The translations under genes and the position numbers were made by a program. A stretch of DNA of 64,000 nucleotides from Psychroserpens burtonensis DSM 12212. GTDB taxonomy: Bacteria; Bacteroidota; Bacteroidia; Flavobacteriales; Flavobacteriaceae. Shown here piece after piece: positions 35,646 through 45,216 of the stretch (position 1 is the first letter of the stretch; the number at the start of each line of letters is the position of its first letter). Under the pieces are notes generated by a model that worked only from the letters and a program-made list of their open reading frames with translations, was not told the DNA's origin and made no database searches. The DNA lies in NCBI RefSeq assembly GCF_000425305.1, contig NZ_AUDE01000013.1:1-64000 (forward strand), in the 5' to 3' direction.

Positions 35646-36926
35646 TTAAAATTCAGAGCGAATCAATAATAAGTTTCTATGGTCGAGTGTCGCTTCACCA
35701 ACATCAACTTTCCAGCGTACTTCAATGACTTCTCCGGCGACTAGTGTAGTAACTTTTGCTTGTAATGATACTACTGAGTTTAGTGAAATAATGGTTCTAC
35801 TAGAATTAGCTACCTCTGTTCCGTTTTGATAAATACTGTAAGTCGTTGTAGTTTCTTTACTTGATGTTGTCCCAGCAGGATATTCTTCTCCAATATGTGT
35901 CGCTGCTATGGCTATAGCACCTAATCCAGTACCAACATCTCCAGTGACCGTAGCGCTTATATCAGCCGAAACTGCACCGCTAGAGGTAAACATTGCAAAT
36001 GATGAGAGACTCCTTAAGTCAATAGGTGAAATACCCGTAGGGATTGTAAGAATACAGTGTGCTCCTACGCTTAATTCTCCTGCTTTTGTAAATATTCTTC
36101 CTTCAATGCTTGTACTCACACCCAATGATACCGCGCCTGCGCGTGAAACCAATGTTCCTTTGAATATTGAGTTCGCGCCTGTAGATATGGGTTTTTCAGA
36201 TACCCAGAATATATTATTTGAGCTAGCACCATTAGTCAAAGTCACAGTTGTGCCAACTCCCGTGGTAAGTGGACCGGTACTTCTTATGATAAACTCAGAA
36301 TTTGGGTCTCCACCGCCATCCAATACAAGTGTTCCTGCAATCGATGTTGTTCCAACGAGGTCATACACACCTGGAAGTAAATTCTCTCCATTACCAAAAA
36401 CAAGAGAGTGAGCTGTATTAGTGGCTGTTATAGACATCAAATCTTGGTATATCAAGTCTGCATCAATGAGACTTTGAATAGTATTAAATGGTTGATCGAA
36501 GGCGCTAGTCATATGCTGCCCATTAAATGAAACAGCATAAGTGCCAATTTCAACCGATTTCGTCATGCCTGGCACTAACAAAGTATTAGTCGATATAGTG
36601 CTAATATCATCTCCAAAAACGACAGAATCAATCATAGGTTTCTGAGGCCCTTTGATGCCTATCCAATTCGATGTCGAGGGAGTTCCAATGTTTAATTGAC
36701 CATCATTTAATGTCGTATTATAAATCATTAAGCCCGTAGCTGGCGACACTATTGCGTCCCTTTCTAATGTTGTTAAGCGTGGCATTAAGAGCCCTTTGCT
36801 ATTAGAGGTGACATCTAGGATAGAAGAAATATCAGGTGTTGTTGTGCCTATACCAACCTGAGCGTAAAGAGTATTTGTAAACAGTATGATAAGTGGTATT
36901 GAGAAATATTTTGAAATAATTTTCAT
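35646..36926 (-). CDS. DUF3494 ice-binding-like exported protein 2
   Basis: The 426-residue paralogue of the downstream gene has signal peptide PLIILFTNTLYAQ, then VGIGTTTPDISSILDVTSNS. The DUF3494 core follows (PGVYDLVGTTSIAGTLVLDG, NIFWVSEKPISTGANSIFKG, GRIFTKAGELSVGAHCILT), and then the shifted segment SSFAMFTSSGAVSADISATV TGDVGTGLGAI. The C-terminus (VIEVRWKVDVGEATLDHRNL) matches the paralogue too, so the two arose by gene duplication. It is exported, with the final location unclear; no T9SS or lipoprotein signal was seen. The function inferred from the domain is ice binding or recrystallisation inhibition. Confidence 0.8.
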   Translation of the reverse strand: MKIISKYFSIPLIILFTNTLYAQVGIGTTTPDISSILDVTSNSKGLLMPRLTTLERDAIVSPATGLMIYNTTLNDGQLNIGTPSTSNWIGIKGPQKPMIDSVVFGDDISTISTNTLLVPGMTKSVEIGTYAVSFNGQHMTSAFDQPFNTIQSLIDADLIYQDLMSITATNTAHSLVFGNGENLLPGVYDLVGTTSIAGTLVLDGGGDPNSEFIIRSTGPLTTGVGTTVTLTNGASSNNIFWVSEKPISTGANSIFKGTLVSRAGAVSLGVSTSIEGRIFTKAGELSVGAHCILTIPTGISPIDLRSLSSFAMFTSSGAVSADISATVTGDVGTGLGAIAIAATHIGEEYPAGTTSSKETTTTYSIYQNGTEVANSSRTIISLNSVVSLQAKVTTLVAGEVIEVRWKVDVGEATLDHRNLLLIRSEF

Positions 36927-38200
36927 AAGTAAGTTTTAATATTTTAGATAGCGCAATGCACATAATAAATGCATTTCGTCTAACTTTTTATACGTTTAAT
37001 CGATTAAATGTGTAATTATGAATAAAAATGCAACAAAAGGTAAACGTGTTAAAGTGGGATATAGCTACAAAAGAAAACGGACCAAGACCATTGTGTTTTT
37101 AAAATTAACAAACAAGTCACTAACTTGAAATGAGATGCTTATTCGTGTCTGTGTAAAAGAGTAAACGAATGGCATAGCTTAATACCTTTTTATTTGTACC
37201 TTTCTAATCTTAGTAATAGAGCATTGGTCCTAATGCATTCAAAGCATCTGAAATTATAAACAAAGGCAATAACCTTTTACGAAGCGAATCTACCTAGAGA
37301 ATTTAGTCCTATCTCTAAACAGGAAAAGGAATAATCATCTAAGTCGATATTGAAGATGTTTTTTACAAGAATAGTAGTCTCTTTTATATCTGTTTCCAGT
37401 TTATTGATAACTTTTATATAATGTAATGCATAAATTAATTTTATTAAAGCGATCTTCTGAATCGCTCTTTTATTAGTTTACCAATCTAGATTAGAGATAA
37501 TTTATTTTCTAGATTACACGAGATTTAGAGCTAATTTGTTTTCTAAAAGGTCTCTGAAGTTTTTCAAACGCTTTTATTTTATCATTAAACAAATATTAGA
37601 TGTTGGTAATTTTGGACCTGTTTCTAAAGTATTAGTGTGTAATCTTAATTTGATATGTTGATTGTATATAAACAAAGTATTTATACTCTAATAAATACAC
37701 CGAATTCGTGTTGTTCGTGTTAAAAAAAACACTGCAATAAGTTAAAAGAAGCTCCTGAGGTGTTGCTTTTTAATATTTAAAGCGCTTTTAAATTAGTTTA
37801 AATCAATAAGATTGGGTATACTCAAGCTAAAATAAAATATAAATAAAGACGAAATCCGTTTATGAATTTTATTTCAACGGTAATATAAGTAAGAACTATC
37901 AATTTACTTGACTAGTATTAAGGGCTAAATAAACTGAAGCTTAATTGTTTGCGAGTTTTAACGTTTCCGTAGAAAGAAACAGATTCATACTAATCAAAAA
38001 TGGGAATGTACCAACAAACTATAAGTTTTTCATTTTATAGCTAAATAATCCAAAACATTTTATTTAATTTCGTCTTATATTATAAATGTTAATTGATTAA
38101 AACAACGTTAAAACGTTACAGTCAATTTGTATTTTTATTTTTTAATTCCATTTTTTTTTTATCTTTAACCCTTTAACTAATAAAATTAAGAACAATCACG
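36927..38200. other. Long AT-rich intergenic region before the exbB operon
   Basis: In 1.27 kb no convincing gene is seen. There is a hairpin at about 37447-37471 (AAAGCGAT pairing with ATCGCT-TTT) and a repeated AACGTT pair at about 38104-38117 ahead of exbB. A 36-codon basic frame at 37018-37128 was judged doubtful. The region probably holds the promoters for the divergent ice-binding and exbB genes and possibly decayed sequence. Confidence 0.5.
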
Positions 38201-38974
38201 ATGAAAAGACTTTTTTCAATCTTAGCCATAGTAGGTATCATGGCTTTCGGTACTGTTAATGCAAGTACAAATGCAAACGCAGTTGAGACTGCATCAACAG
38301 CAGTTACCACTACATTTCAAGACGATATGGCAGCAGATGCTGACAAATCATTTACTCAAGAGGTAAAAGAACGTTTTATTGAGGGTGGTCCATTTTTTAT
38401 GGGAATTGTATTATTATGTTTAATTCTAGGTTTAGCGATTGCTATTGAAAGAATTATTTATTTAAATCTTGCAACAACAAATTCTAAGAAATTAACTCAA
38501 AATGTAGAGGACGCCCTTAATTCTGGTGGAATTGAAGCAGCTAAGGAAGTTTGTAGAAATACAAAAGGACCTGTTGCATCAATTTTTTATCAAGGCTTGG
38601 ATCGAGCAGACGAAGATATTGATGCTGCTGAGAAAGCTGTTGTAGCTTATGGTGGTGTTCAAATGGGACAATTAGAGAAAAATGTTTCTTGGATATCTTT
38701 ATTCATAGCCTTAGCGCCAATGCTTGGTTTCATGGGTACTGTACTTGGTATGATTGATGCTTTTGATAAAATTGAAGCTGCAGGTGATATGAATCCTTCA
38801 TTAGTGGCAGGTGGTATTAAAGTAGCCTTATTAACGACTGTATTTGGTCTTATTGTTGCTATTATATTACAAATCTTTTATAATTACATTATCTCTAAAA
38901 TTGATAGTATCGTTAATGATATGGAAGATTCGTCTATTACATTAATAGATTTGTTAGTAAGACACAAGAAATAA
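38201..38974 (+). CDS. MotA/TolQ/ExbB proton-channel protein
   Basis: The 257-residue protein has an N-terminal signal-like segment (LFSILAIVGIMAFGTVNAS) followed by a linker. The three helices of the family come next (PFFMGIVLLCLILGLAIAIER; SLFIALAPMLGFMGTVLGMIDAF; ALLTTVFGLIVAIILQIFYNY). With two ExbD proteins encoded downstream it forms a proton-driven energy-transducing complex for outer-membrane transport or envelope integrity. The extra N-terminal segment before helix 1 is common in Bacteroidota ExbB proteins. It is the first gene of a four-gene operon. Confidence 0.9.
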   Translation: MKRLFSILAIVGIMAFGTVNASTNANAVETASTAVTTTFQDDMAADADKSFTQEVKERFIEGGPFFMGIVLLCLILGLAIAIERIIYLNLATTNSKKLTQNVEDALNSGGIEAAKEVCRNTKGPVASIFYQGLDRADEDIDAAEKAVVAYGGVQMGQLEKNVSWISLFIALAPMLGFMGTVLGMIDAFDKIEAAGDMNPSLVAGGIKVALLTTVFGLIVAIILQIFYNYIISKIDSIVNDMEDSSITLIDLLVRHKK

Positions 38975-39001
38975 TAACCTAATTATTAAATCAAACATAA
39001 C

Positions 39002-39445
39002 ATGAATATTCAAAAAATAGTCAAAATTGTTGCTTTAGTAATAGGTCTAATTGCAGTATTCTTTTTAGTGAGGATAATGATGTTAGGAGATGAGGCTATT
39101 AAGACAATTCCTGAAAATCAAGGTATCTTATCTGGATTCGCTAATCTTGCTTATGTAGTCTTAGCAATAACAGCAATTACTGCTATTGTATTTAGTCTGG
39201 TTAATTTAGTTAGCCATCCTGATAAACTAAAGAAAGCATTAATGTCTTTAGGCGTTTTTGCTCTTGTATTAGTAGTTGCATGGTTTGCATCTTCTGGACA
39301 AGAACGATTACTAAGTGACGGTACAACTTTAACTGCAGGTCAATCTCAAATGATTGAGGCTGGAATCAAGGCATTTTACATCTTAATTTTATTAGCAGCA
39401 GGTTTAATGTTGTTTTTTGGAGCTAAGAAGATGCTAAGCAAATAA
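39002..39445 (+). CDS. Small membrane protein of the exbB-exbD operon
   Basis: The 147-residue protein has four predicted membrane helices: IVALVIGLIAVFFLVRIMML, LAYVVLAITAITAIVFSLV, SLGVFALVLVVAWFAS and FYILILLAAGLMLFFGA. I do not recognise a named family. It lies 27 bases after exbB and 10 bases before exbD, so it is very likely co-transcribed and may be an accessory part of the proton-channel complex. That role is inferred from context only. Confidence 0.75.
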   Translation: MNIQKIVKIVALVIGLIAVFFLVRIMMLGDEAIKTIPENQGILSGFANLAYVVLAITAITAIVFSLVNLVSHPDKLKKALMSLGVFALVLVVAWFASSGQERLLSDGTTLTAGQSQMIEAGIKAFYILILLAAGLMLFFGAKKMLSK

Positions 39446-39455
39446 TAATTTAATT

Positions 39456-40079
39456 ATGGCAAAACGATCAGCACCAGAAGTTAATGCAGGTTCTATGGCG
39501 GACATAGCATTCCTTCTTCTTATATTTTTCTTAGTAACTACAACGATCCCTAAAGATTCTGGGATCAATCGTAAGCTTCCTCCTATGGAACCGCCTAACG
39601 ACGATGAAGTTGTTATTAAGCAAAAGAATATTTTTACCGTTTTAATAAATGGTAACGATCAACTATTAGTAGAAGATGAGCTAATGGAGCTCAAGGATTT
39701 ACGTAAAGCTGCTATTGAGTTTTTAGATAACGGTGGATCAACTGATGCTCAAGGTAATAGTTGTGATTACTGCAAAGGTGCAAGAGATCCTAAGTCATCA
39801 GATCATCCTGATAAGGCTATTATTTCTCTAAAGAATGAAAGGGAAACATCTTATGCTACTTATATTTCCGTACAAAATGAATTAGTTGCTGCATATAATG
39901 ATTTACGTAACATTAGAGCTCTAGAAATAGGATCAAGAAAAGGATTCAGCAACATGGACTTTGTAATGATGGAAAAAAATTATAAGGACACTAATTTCAA
40001 TGGTAATAAAGAAAAGCTAAAGGCGGTCATAGACCAAATTAGAAAGGAATATCCTGAAAAGCTCTCTGAAGTACAATAA
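39456..40079 (+). CDS. ExbD/TolR-family protein 1
   Basis: The 207-residue protein has the short cytoplasmic N-terminus and single helix of ExbD (VNAGSMADIAFLLLIFFLVT, with the essential Asp in the helix). A periplasmic domain follows. It carries an insertion with two cysteines (NSCDYCKGARDPKSSDHPDK, about 108-127) not found in enterobacterial ExbD. It works with the ExbB-like protein in proton-driven force transfer. It lies 19 bases before the second exbD gene. Confidence 0.9.
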   Translation: MAKRSAPEVNAGSMADIAFLLLIFFLVTTTIPKDSGINRKLPPMEPPNDDEVVIKQKNIFTVLINGNDQLLVEDELMELKDLRKAAIEFLDNGGSTDAQGNSCDYCKGARDPKSSDHPDKAIISLKNERETSYATYISVQNELVAAYNDLRNIRALEIGSRKGFSNMDFVMMEKNYKDTNFNGNKEKLKAVIDQIRKEYPEKLSEVQ

Positions 40080-40098
40080 ATAAAAACACAAATAACTT

Positions 40099-40575
40099 AT
40101 GTCTAAATTTAAAAGTAAAAAAGACAATGCTTTACCGGCGGTAAATACGGCATCATTACCAGATATTGTTTTTATGCTATTGTTTTTCTTTATGGTAGTG
40201 ACTGTAATGAGAGAAGACACACTCTTAATTGAAAACAGATTGCCGCAAGCAGATCAAGTTGAAAAGCTAGAAAAGAAATATCCTATCAGTTATATTTATG
40301 CTGGGAAGCCTGCAAAGGGGTATGAAAAATTTGGTAAAGAAGCTAGGTTACAACTTAATGACAAGTTTGCCGATATTTCGGATATTAGAGCATTTATAAA
40401 TGCTGAAAGAGCTGGTATTGCGAGAGAAGAATTAGTGGATTTTCTAACAATTTCTCTTAAAGTTGATAGGGATGCTAATATGGGTATCGTTGGAGATATC
40501 AAAAAAGAACTTAGAGAGGCAAATGCATTAAAAATTAATTATACGGTTGGTACAGGTAGTGCTTTAGATAATTAA
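40099..40575 (+). CDS. ExbD/TolR-family protein 2
   Basis: The 158-residue protein has the same layout as its neighbour: VNTASLPDIVFMLLFFFMVV (helix with Asp) and a compact periplasmic domain (LTISLKVDRDANMGIVGDIK). Two different ExbD partners next to one ExbB are common in Bacteroidota and suggest a mixed stator. The gene ends just before a terminator at 40603-40627. Confidence 0.9.
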   Translation: MSKFKSKKDNALPAVNTASLPDIVFMLLFFFMVVTVMREDTLLIENRLPQADQVEKLEKKYPISYIYAGKPAKGYEKFGKEARLQLNDKFADISDIRAFINAERAGIAREELVDFLTISLKVDRDANMGIVGDIKKELREANALKINYTVGTGSALDN

Positions 40576-40602
40576 TATTTACCCACATTATGTATTATAT
40601 TT

Positions 40603-40627
40603 AAAAGCATCCAATTTGGATGCTTTT
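40603..40627 (+). terminator. Terminator of the exbB-exbD operon
   Basis: AAAAGCATCC pairs with GGATGCTTTT around a 5-base loop, and further T residues follow. Confidence 0.85.
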
Positions 40628-40678
40628 TTTATGACTTGAAGAGAAATGTTTTAATACGTATTAAGTTATATTTGTATT

Positions 40679-41401
40679 ATGAGGCAACTTATTTTTTTAT
40701 TTTTCCTAATATTAATGCTTCCTGTTTGGGCACAGAAAGATGAAAAATTCTTTTCTAATAGTAAGGAAAATGATAGTATTAAGGTTTTAGATGACAAATA
40801 TAGAGAAGATCAATTTTATGTCGCAGTGACTTATAACCTGTTAGGTAATAAGCCAGAAAATGTGTCTCAAAATGGATTCTCAAGCGGGTTTCATTTTGGC
40901 TTTATTAGAGATATGCCTCTAAACAAAAAGCGTAATGTAGCTCTTGGAATAGGAGTCGGAGTCTCTAGTAACTCCTACAACCAAACCTTGTTAATTTCTG
41001 AAACTAATAACACTTATAATTATACAGTTTTATCAGATGTTTCATTTAGTAAAAATAAGTTTACTACATATTTAGTTGAGTTTCCTTTAGAATTGAGATG
41101 GCGAACATCTACGGCTAAAGATTTTGATTTTTGGAGAATATACGCGGGAGTTAAATTCGGCTATGTTATCTATAATACCTCTAAATTTAGAGGTAGCCCT
41201 GAGGATATTCTGTTATCCAATATTAGTGACTTTAATAGTTTGCAATATGGTGTAACACTTAGTGCAGGTTATTCTAACGTTAATTTTCATTTCTATTATG
41301 CACTTAATACTATTTTTGATACTAATGCTACATTAACGAATAGTGGAGAAAATATAGACATGAATGTTATTAAAATTGGGTTGATTTTTTATATTCTTTA
41401 A
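40679..41401 (+). CDS. PorT-like outer-membrane beta-barrel protein
   Basis: The 240-residue protein has a signal peptide (LIFLFFLILMLPVWAQ). Amphipathic strands (GFSSGFHFGFIRDMPLNKKR, ALGIGVGVSSNSYNQ, IYAGVKFGYVIYN) follow, and it ends in the aromatic/hydrophobic GLIFYIL. It resembles the PorT/SprT family of 8-stranded barrels, one member of which is needed for type IX secretion, but paralogues are common and this copy cannot be assigned to T9SS from sequence alone. It follows the exbD genes after their terminator. Confidence 0.7.
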   Translation: MRQLIFLFFLILMLPVWAQKDEKFFSNSKENDSIKVLDDKYREDQFYVAVTYNLLGNKPENVSQNGFSSGFHFGFIRDMPLNKKRNVALGIGVGVSSNSYNQTLLISETNNTYNYTVLSDVSFSKNKFTTYLVEFPLELRWRTSTAKDFDFWRIYAGVKFGYVIYNTSKFRGSPEDILLSNISDFNSLQYGVTLSAGYSNVNFHFYYALNTIFDTNATLTNSGENIDMNVIKIGLIFYIL

Positions 41402-41422
41402 TATTTCAGCTTGATAATAATA

Positions 41423-42031
41423 TCACATCCAGTAATTTAATACTATAACTTGTGGCATCAATCCCACAAGGAAACCAGCGGTGAGTTCAATGGGTGAATG
41501 AGCTTTCATGTGAAGCCTTGATGTGGCAATAGCTCCCAAAATGATACACATAAGCGCTATAGTACCGTTAATGTTTATTTTAAAGTGAATTGCTAGAGCC
41601 ATTGCAAACATAAAAAAACCTGCAGATGCAATCATATGGATACTTGCTTTAAACTTAATGAGTGCTAGTGCAAAACAGGTGATTGTAGATATTAGAATAC
41701 CTATAAAGAAGAAATATAGTTCTGGGATTTCATTTTTAGGTAATACTCGTATTAAAATAAGAATTATTATAATACTATTTATAAGTAGTGGTATCCTTCG
41801 CTCTTTGACTGTTTCGAGATGAAAAGTATCTACTTTATTAATGGTTCTTAATAAGTAAAATAGTAGAATAGGTAATACAATGGTTAAAATTGTAATGGAA
41901 AACACTTTGGCTTTCATCACAGATTCTGGAATGAAACGCGGTGTTTTAGAGAAATAGAAGACAACACCAAGTAATGGCATTAGTAAGGGATGGAAAATGT
42001 ATGATATGCTTTTAAGAAGTTGGTTCATCAT
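41423..42031 (-). CDS. PAP2-like membrane phosphatase
   Basis: The 202-residue protein has about six membrane helices. It keeps the last two parts of the PAP2 motif, FKASIHMIASAGFF (SIH/SGH-like) and SRLHMKAHSPIELTAGFLVG (SRxxxxxHxxxD/E-like, with E instead of D). The first motif (KxxxxxxRP) may be represented by KERRIPLL. It may dephosphorylate a lipid diphosphate, but the degenerate residues leave activity uncertain. Its start overlaps the rpoN stop by four bases (ATGA). Confidence 0.75.
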   Translation of the reverse strand: MMNQLLKSISYIFHPLLMPLLGVVFYFSKTPRFIPESVMKAKVFSITILTIVLPILLFYLLRTINKVDTFHLETVKERRIPLLINSIIIILILIRVLPKNEIPELYFFFIGILISTITCFALALIKFKASIHMIASAGFFMFAMALAIHFKININGTIALMCIILGAIATSRLHMKAHSPIELTAGFLVGLMPQVIVLNYWM

Positions 42032-43488
42032 ATTTTTTTCCTCAATCTAGCCACAGAAATATCCAATTGCTCACGATATTTTGCAACGGTACGTCTAGCA
42101 ATAGGATAGCCTTTTTCTTTTAAGATTTGAGCTAACTTCTCATCGGTAAGTGGCTTCTTTTTATTTTCTTCTTCTATAACAGTCTCGAGTATTTTTTTGA
42201 TTTCTCTTGTCGAGACTTCTTCTCCTTGATCGTTAGTCATGGATTCACTAAAGAATTCTTTAATGAGTTTTGTTCCATATGGTGTATCAACATATTTACT
42301 ATTCGCAACACGAGACACGGTAGAAACATCCATGTCAATCTCATCTGCTATATCTTTTAAAATCATTGGTTTAAGTTTACGCTCATCACCAGATAGGAAA
42401 TATTCTTTTTGATAGTGCATAATAGAACTCATGGTTACAAAAAGTGTTTGTTGACGCTGTCTGATAGCTTCTATAAACCACTTCGCGGCATCTAATTTTT
42501 GTTTGATGAACAAGACCGCATCTTTTTGAGATTTGCTCTTGTCTTTTGCCTCTTTATAGCCTTTCATCATGTTACTATATTCTCTAGACACGTGAAGTTC
42601 TGGAGCATTTCTTCCATTTAGAGTAAGATCTAACTCGCCATCCACAATTTTGATTGCAAAATCAGGAACCACATGTTCCACCATTCTATTATTTCCTGCG
42701 TAAGAGCCTCCAGGTTTTGGGTTTAAACGTTCAATCTCTTCAATAGCGTCTTTGAGCTGAATTTCAGTAATATCAAACTTTTGAAGTAATTTTTTATAAT
42801 GCTTTTTCGTAAATTGATCAAATGCTTTGTCAATAATATGGCAAGCCAATTCTACATCTGGATATTTTTCTTTTCTATGCAATTGGATACTTAAACATTC
42901 TTGTAGATTTCTAGCGCCAACTCCAGCAGGATCTAATTGATGTACCTTATGAAGCACCGTTTCTATTTTATCTTCTGTAGTAAAAATATTTTGGGTGAAT
43001 GCTAAATCGTCCATAATATCACTTAGTGTGCGACGTATATAACCACTTTCATCAACACTACCCACTAAAAACTCTGCAATGTCACGTTCTTCGTCATTTA
43101 GTCTAAATGTGTTTAATTGGCTGTTTAAGTGTTGTGTAAAGGATGTTCCAGCGGCATAAGGCATTACTTTTTCTTCATCATCGCTGCTATAATTACTTAC
43201 TTGTGTTCTATAATCTGGAACGTCATCATCACTTAAATACTCGTCAATATTGATATCCTCAGTATTTATTTCTTCATTGTCATTATAGTCGTCTTCAGAA
43301 TTATCGAACTCATCAAATTGATCCTCATCAGTATCATCCTTTCCAGTATCTAAGGCAGGATTTTCTTCTAATTCTTGCTTAATACGTTGCTCAAATGCTT
43401 GCGTAGGCAACTGTATCAACTTCATAAGTTGAATTTGTTGTGGTGACAACTTTTGTGATAATTTAAACTGGAGGTATTGTTTGAGCAT
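42028..43488 (-). CDS. rpoN: RNA polymerase sigma-54 factor
   Basis: The 486-residue protein has the glutamine/leucine-rich activator-interaction region I (KLSPQQIQLMKLIQLPTQAF, about 13-32). A very acidic region II (about 50-90, repeats of D and E) and the core-binding domain (LDPAGVGARNLQECLSIQLH) follow. The C-terminal RpoN box is recognisable as ARRTVAKYREQL. It directs RNA polymerase to -24/-12 promoters and needs enhancer-binding activators. No such activator is encoded in this window. Confidence 0.95.
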   Translation of the reverse strand: MLKQYLQFKLSQKLSPQQIQLMKLIQLPTQAFEQRIKQELEENPALDTGKDDTDEDQFDEFDNSEDDYNDNEEINTEDINIDEYLSDDDVPDYRTQVSNYSSDDEEKVMPYAAGTSFTQHLNSQLNTFRLNDEERDIAEFLVGSVDESGYIRRTLSDIMDDLAFTQNIFTTEDKIETVLHKVHQLDPAGVGARNLQECLSIQLHRKEKYPDVELACHIIDKAFDQFTKKHYKKLLQKFDITEIQLKDAIEEIERLNPKPGGSYAGNNRMVEHVVPDFAIKIVDGELDLTLNGRNAPELHVSREYSNMMKGYKEAKDKSKSQKDAVLFIKQKLDAAKWFIEAIRQRQQTLFVTMSSIMHYQKEYFLSGDERKLKPMILKDIADEIDMDVSTVSRVANSKYVDTPYGTKLIKEFFSESMTNDQGEEVSTREIKKILETVIEEENKKKPLTDEKLAQILKEKGYPIARRTVAKYREQLDISVARLRKKI

Positions 43489-43703
43489 GCGTTGTTTAGC
43501 TTTAAAGTAAAGTTAACTAAACTATTGATATATGTTTAAAAAAGGTGTCGCTTTTAAGAATAATTTAAAAGAGGCGTGTATCGTTTAGGTTGTTTAAGTA
43601 GGAGTACTGGGTATTATAAAAAGATAAGATGTTTTTTCTTCGGAAATAGAAAGACTAGACATTTTGAGAATTAACGATGAGTACTTCACTATTTTAAACA
43701 GAA

Positions 43704-43736
43704 AGACCTGTCAGGTTTTTAAAACTTGACAGGTCT
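43704..43736 (-). terminator. Terminator after asnS
   Basis: AGACCTGTCA pairs perfectly with TGACAGGTCT around a 13-base loop. On the minus strand TTTCTGTTT follows. It lies 20 bases beyond the asnS stop. Confidence 0.75.
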
Positions 43737-43755
43737 AATAAATTAAATTGCAGTT

Positions 43756-45186
43756 TTAAAAATCAGCATTTTGAGGTGTTCTAGGGTAAGGTATTACGTC
43801 TCTAATATTGCCCATACCAGTAGCAAACATTACTAAACGCTCAAAACCTAATCCAAAACCAGAATGTACTGCCGTACCATATTTTCGTAAATCTAAGTAC
43901 CACCATAACTCTTCTTCAGAAATATCTAAAGCTTTCATTTTCTCTTTTAAAACATCTAGACGTTCTTCACGCTGTGAACCTCCAACCATTTCTCCAATGC
44001 CTGGAAACAAAATATCCATGGCGCGAACGGTCTTTCCATCTTCATTTAAACGCATATAGAAGGCCTTTATATCTGCTGGGTAATCAAACAAAATTACGGG
44101 ACATTTAAAGTGTTTTTCTACTAAGAAACGTTCATGTTCACTTTGTAAATCTGCTCCCCATTCTTCAATAATATATTTGAATTTCTTTTTCTTATTAGGT
44201 TTAGAATTCTTTAATATATCAATTGCTTCGGTATAACTAACACGTTTAAAGTTGTTATCTACAACGAACTTTATTTTATCAATAAGGCTCATTTCAGAGC
44301 GTTCTGCTTGAGGTTTTGTTTTGTCTTCATCAAGTAAGCGCTGTTCTAAAAACTCCAAATCTTCACGATTATGTTCTAAAATATAGCTTAAAACAGATTT
44401 CATGAAATCTTCTGCCAAATCCATATTACCTGCTAAATCCATAAAAGCAACTTCTGGTTCTATCATCCAGAATTCTGATAAGTGACGCGAGGTGTTAGAG
44501 TTTTCGGCTCTAAAAGTTGGTCCAAACGTGTAAACTTTTCCCAAAGACATAGCAAATGTTTCTGCTTCTAACTGACCAGAAACGGTTAGATTTGTCTCTT
44601 TTCCGAAAAAATCTTTTTTGTAGTCAATATTTCCGTGGTCATCTAAAGGCGGGTTTTTAGCATCTAATGAGCTCACTCTAAATGTTTCACCAGCACCTTC
44701 GGCATCACTTGCTGTGATAATTGGTGTATGCATATAGTAAAAGCCATTGTCGTTAAAATACTTATGAACCGCAAATGATAATGTCGAACGTAAACGCATT
44801 ATAGCACTAAACGTATTAGTACGTGTGCGTAAATGGGCGTTTTCACGTAAGAATTCCAAAGTGTGTTTTTTAGGCTGAATAGGATACTCTTCAGGATCAG
44901 AATCACCAAGAATTTCAATAGATGTGACTTGTATTTCTACGGTTTGACCTTTTCCTTGGCTTTCTACCAATTCACCTTTTATATGAACTGCAGCACCAGT
45001 TGTAATGCGCTTTAAAGTTGCGTCGTCTGTGTTTTCAAAATCTACTACACATTGTATATTATTTATGGTAGAACCGTCATTTAATGCAATGAAGCGGTTA
45101 GATCTAAATCCTCTTACCCAACCCTTAATTTCTAAAGGTTGAAACGTAATGTCTTGGGTCAATAATTGTGAAACTGTGTAGCTCAT
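43756..45186 (-). CDS. asnS: Asparaginyl-tRNA synthetase
   Basis: The 476-residue class II synthetase attaches asparagine to tRNA-Asn. It has an OB-fold anticodon-binding domain (VRGFRSNRFIALNDGSTINN, about 24-43), then class II motif 2 (TFGPTFRAENSNTSRHLSEF, about 218-237) and motif 3 (GFGLGFERLVMFATGMGNIR near the C-terminus). The insertion typical of bacterial AsnS (around 280-330) is present. Length is normal for Bacteroidota. Confidence 0.96.
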   Translation of the reverse strand: MSYTVSQLLTQDITFQPLEIKGWVRGFRSNRFIALNDGSTINNIQCVVDFENTDDATLKRITTGAAVHIKGELVESQGKGQTVEIQVTSIEILGDSDPEEYPIQPKKHTLEFLRENAHLRTRTNTFSAIMRLRSTLSFAVHKYFNDNGFYYMHTPIITASDAEGAGETFRVSSLDAKNPPLDDHGNIDYKKDFFGKETNLTVSGQLEAETFAMSLGKVYTFGPTFRAENSNTSRHLSEFWMIEPEVAFMDLAGNMDLAEDFMKSVLSYILEHNREDLEFLEQRLLDEDKTKPQAERSEMSLIDKIKFVVDNNFKRVSYTEAIDILKNSKPNKKKKFKYIIEEWGADLQSEHERFLVEKHFKCPVILFDYPADIKAFYMRLNEDGKTVRAMDILFPGIGEMVGGSQREERLDVLKEKMKALDISEEELWWYLDLRKYGTAVHSGFGLGFERLVMFATGMGNIRDVIPYPRTPQNADF

Positions 45187-45216
45187 TATTTTGAAATTTT
45201 ATGCAAATATAAATGT

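Noticed and set aside
37018-37128. 36-codon basic open frame (MNKNATKGKRVKVGYSYKRK...)
   Set aside because: No family, no clear ribosome-binding site or terminator, and lysine/arginine-rich short frames arise easily in AT-rich DNA. Not supported as a gene.
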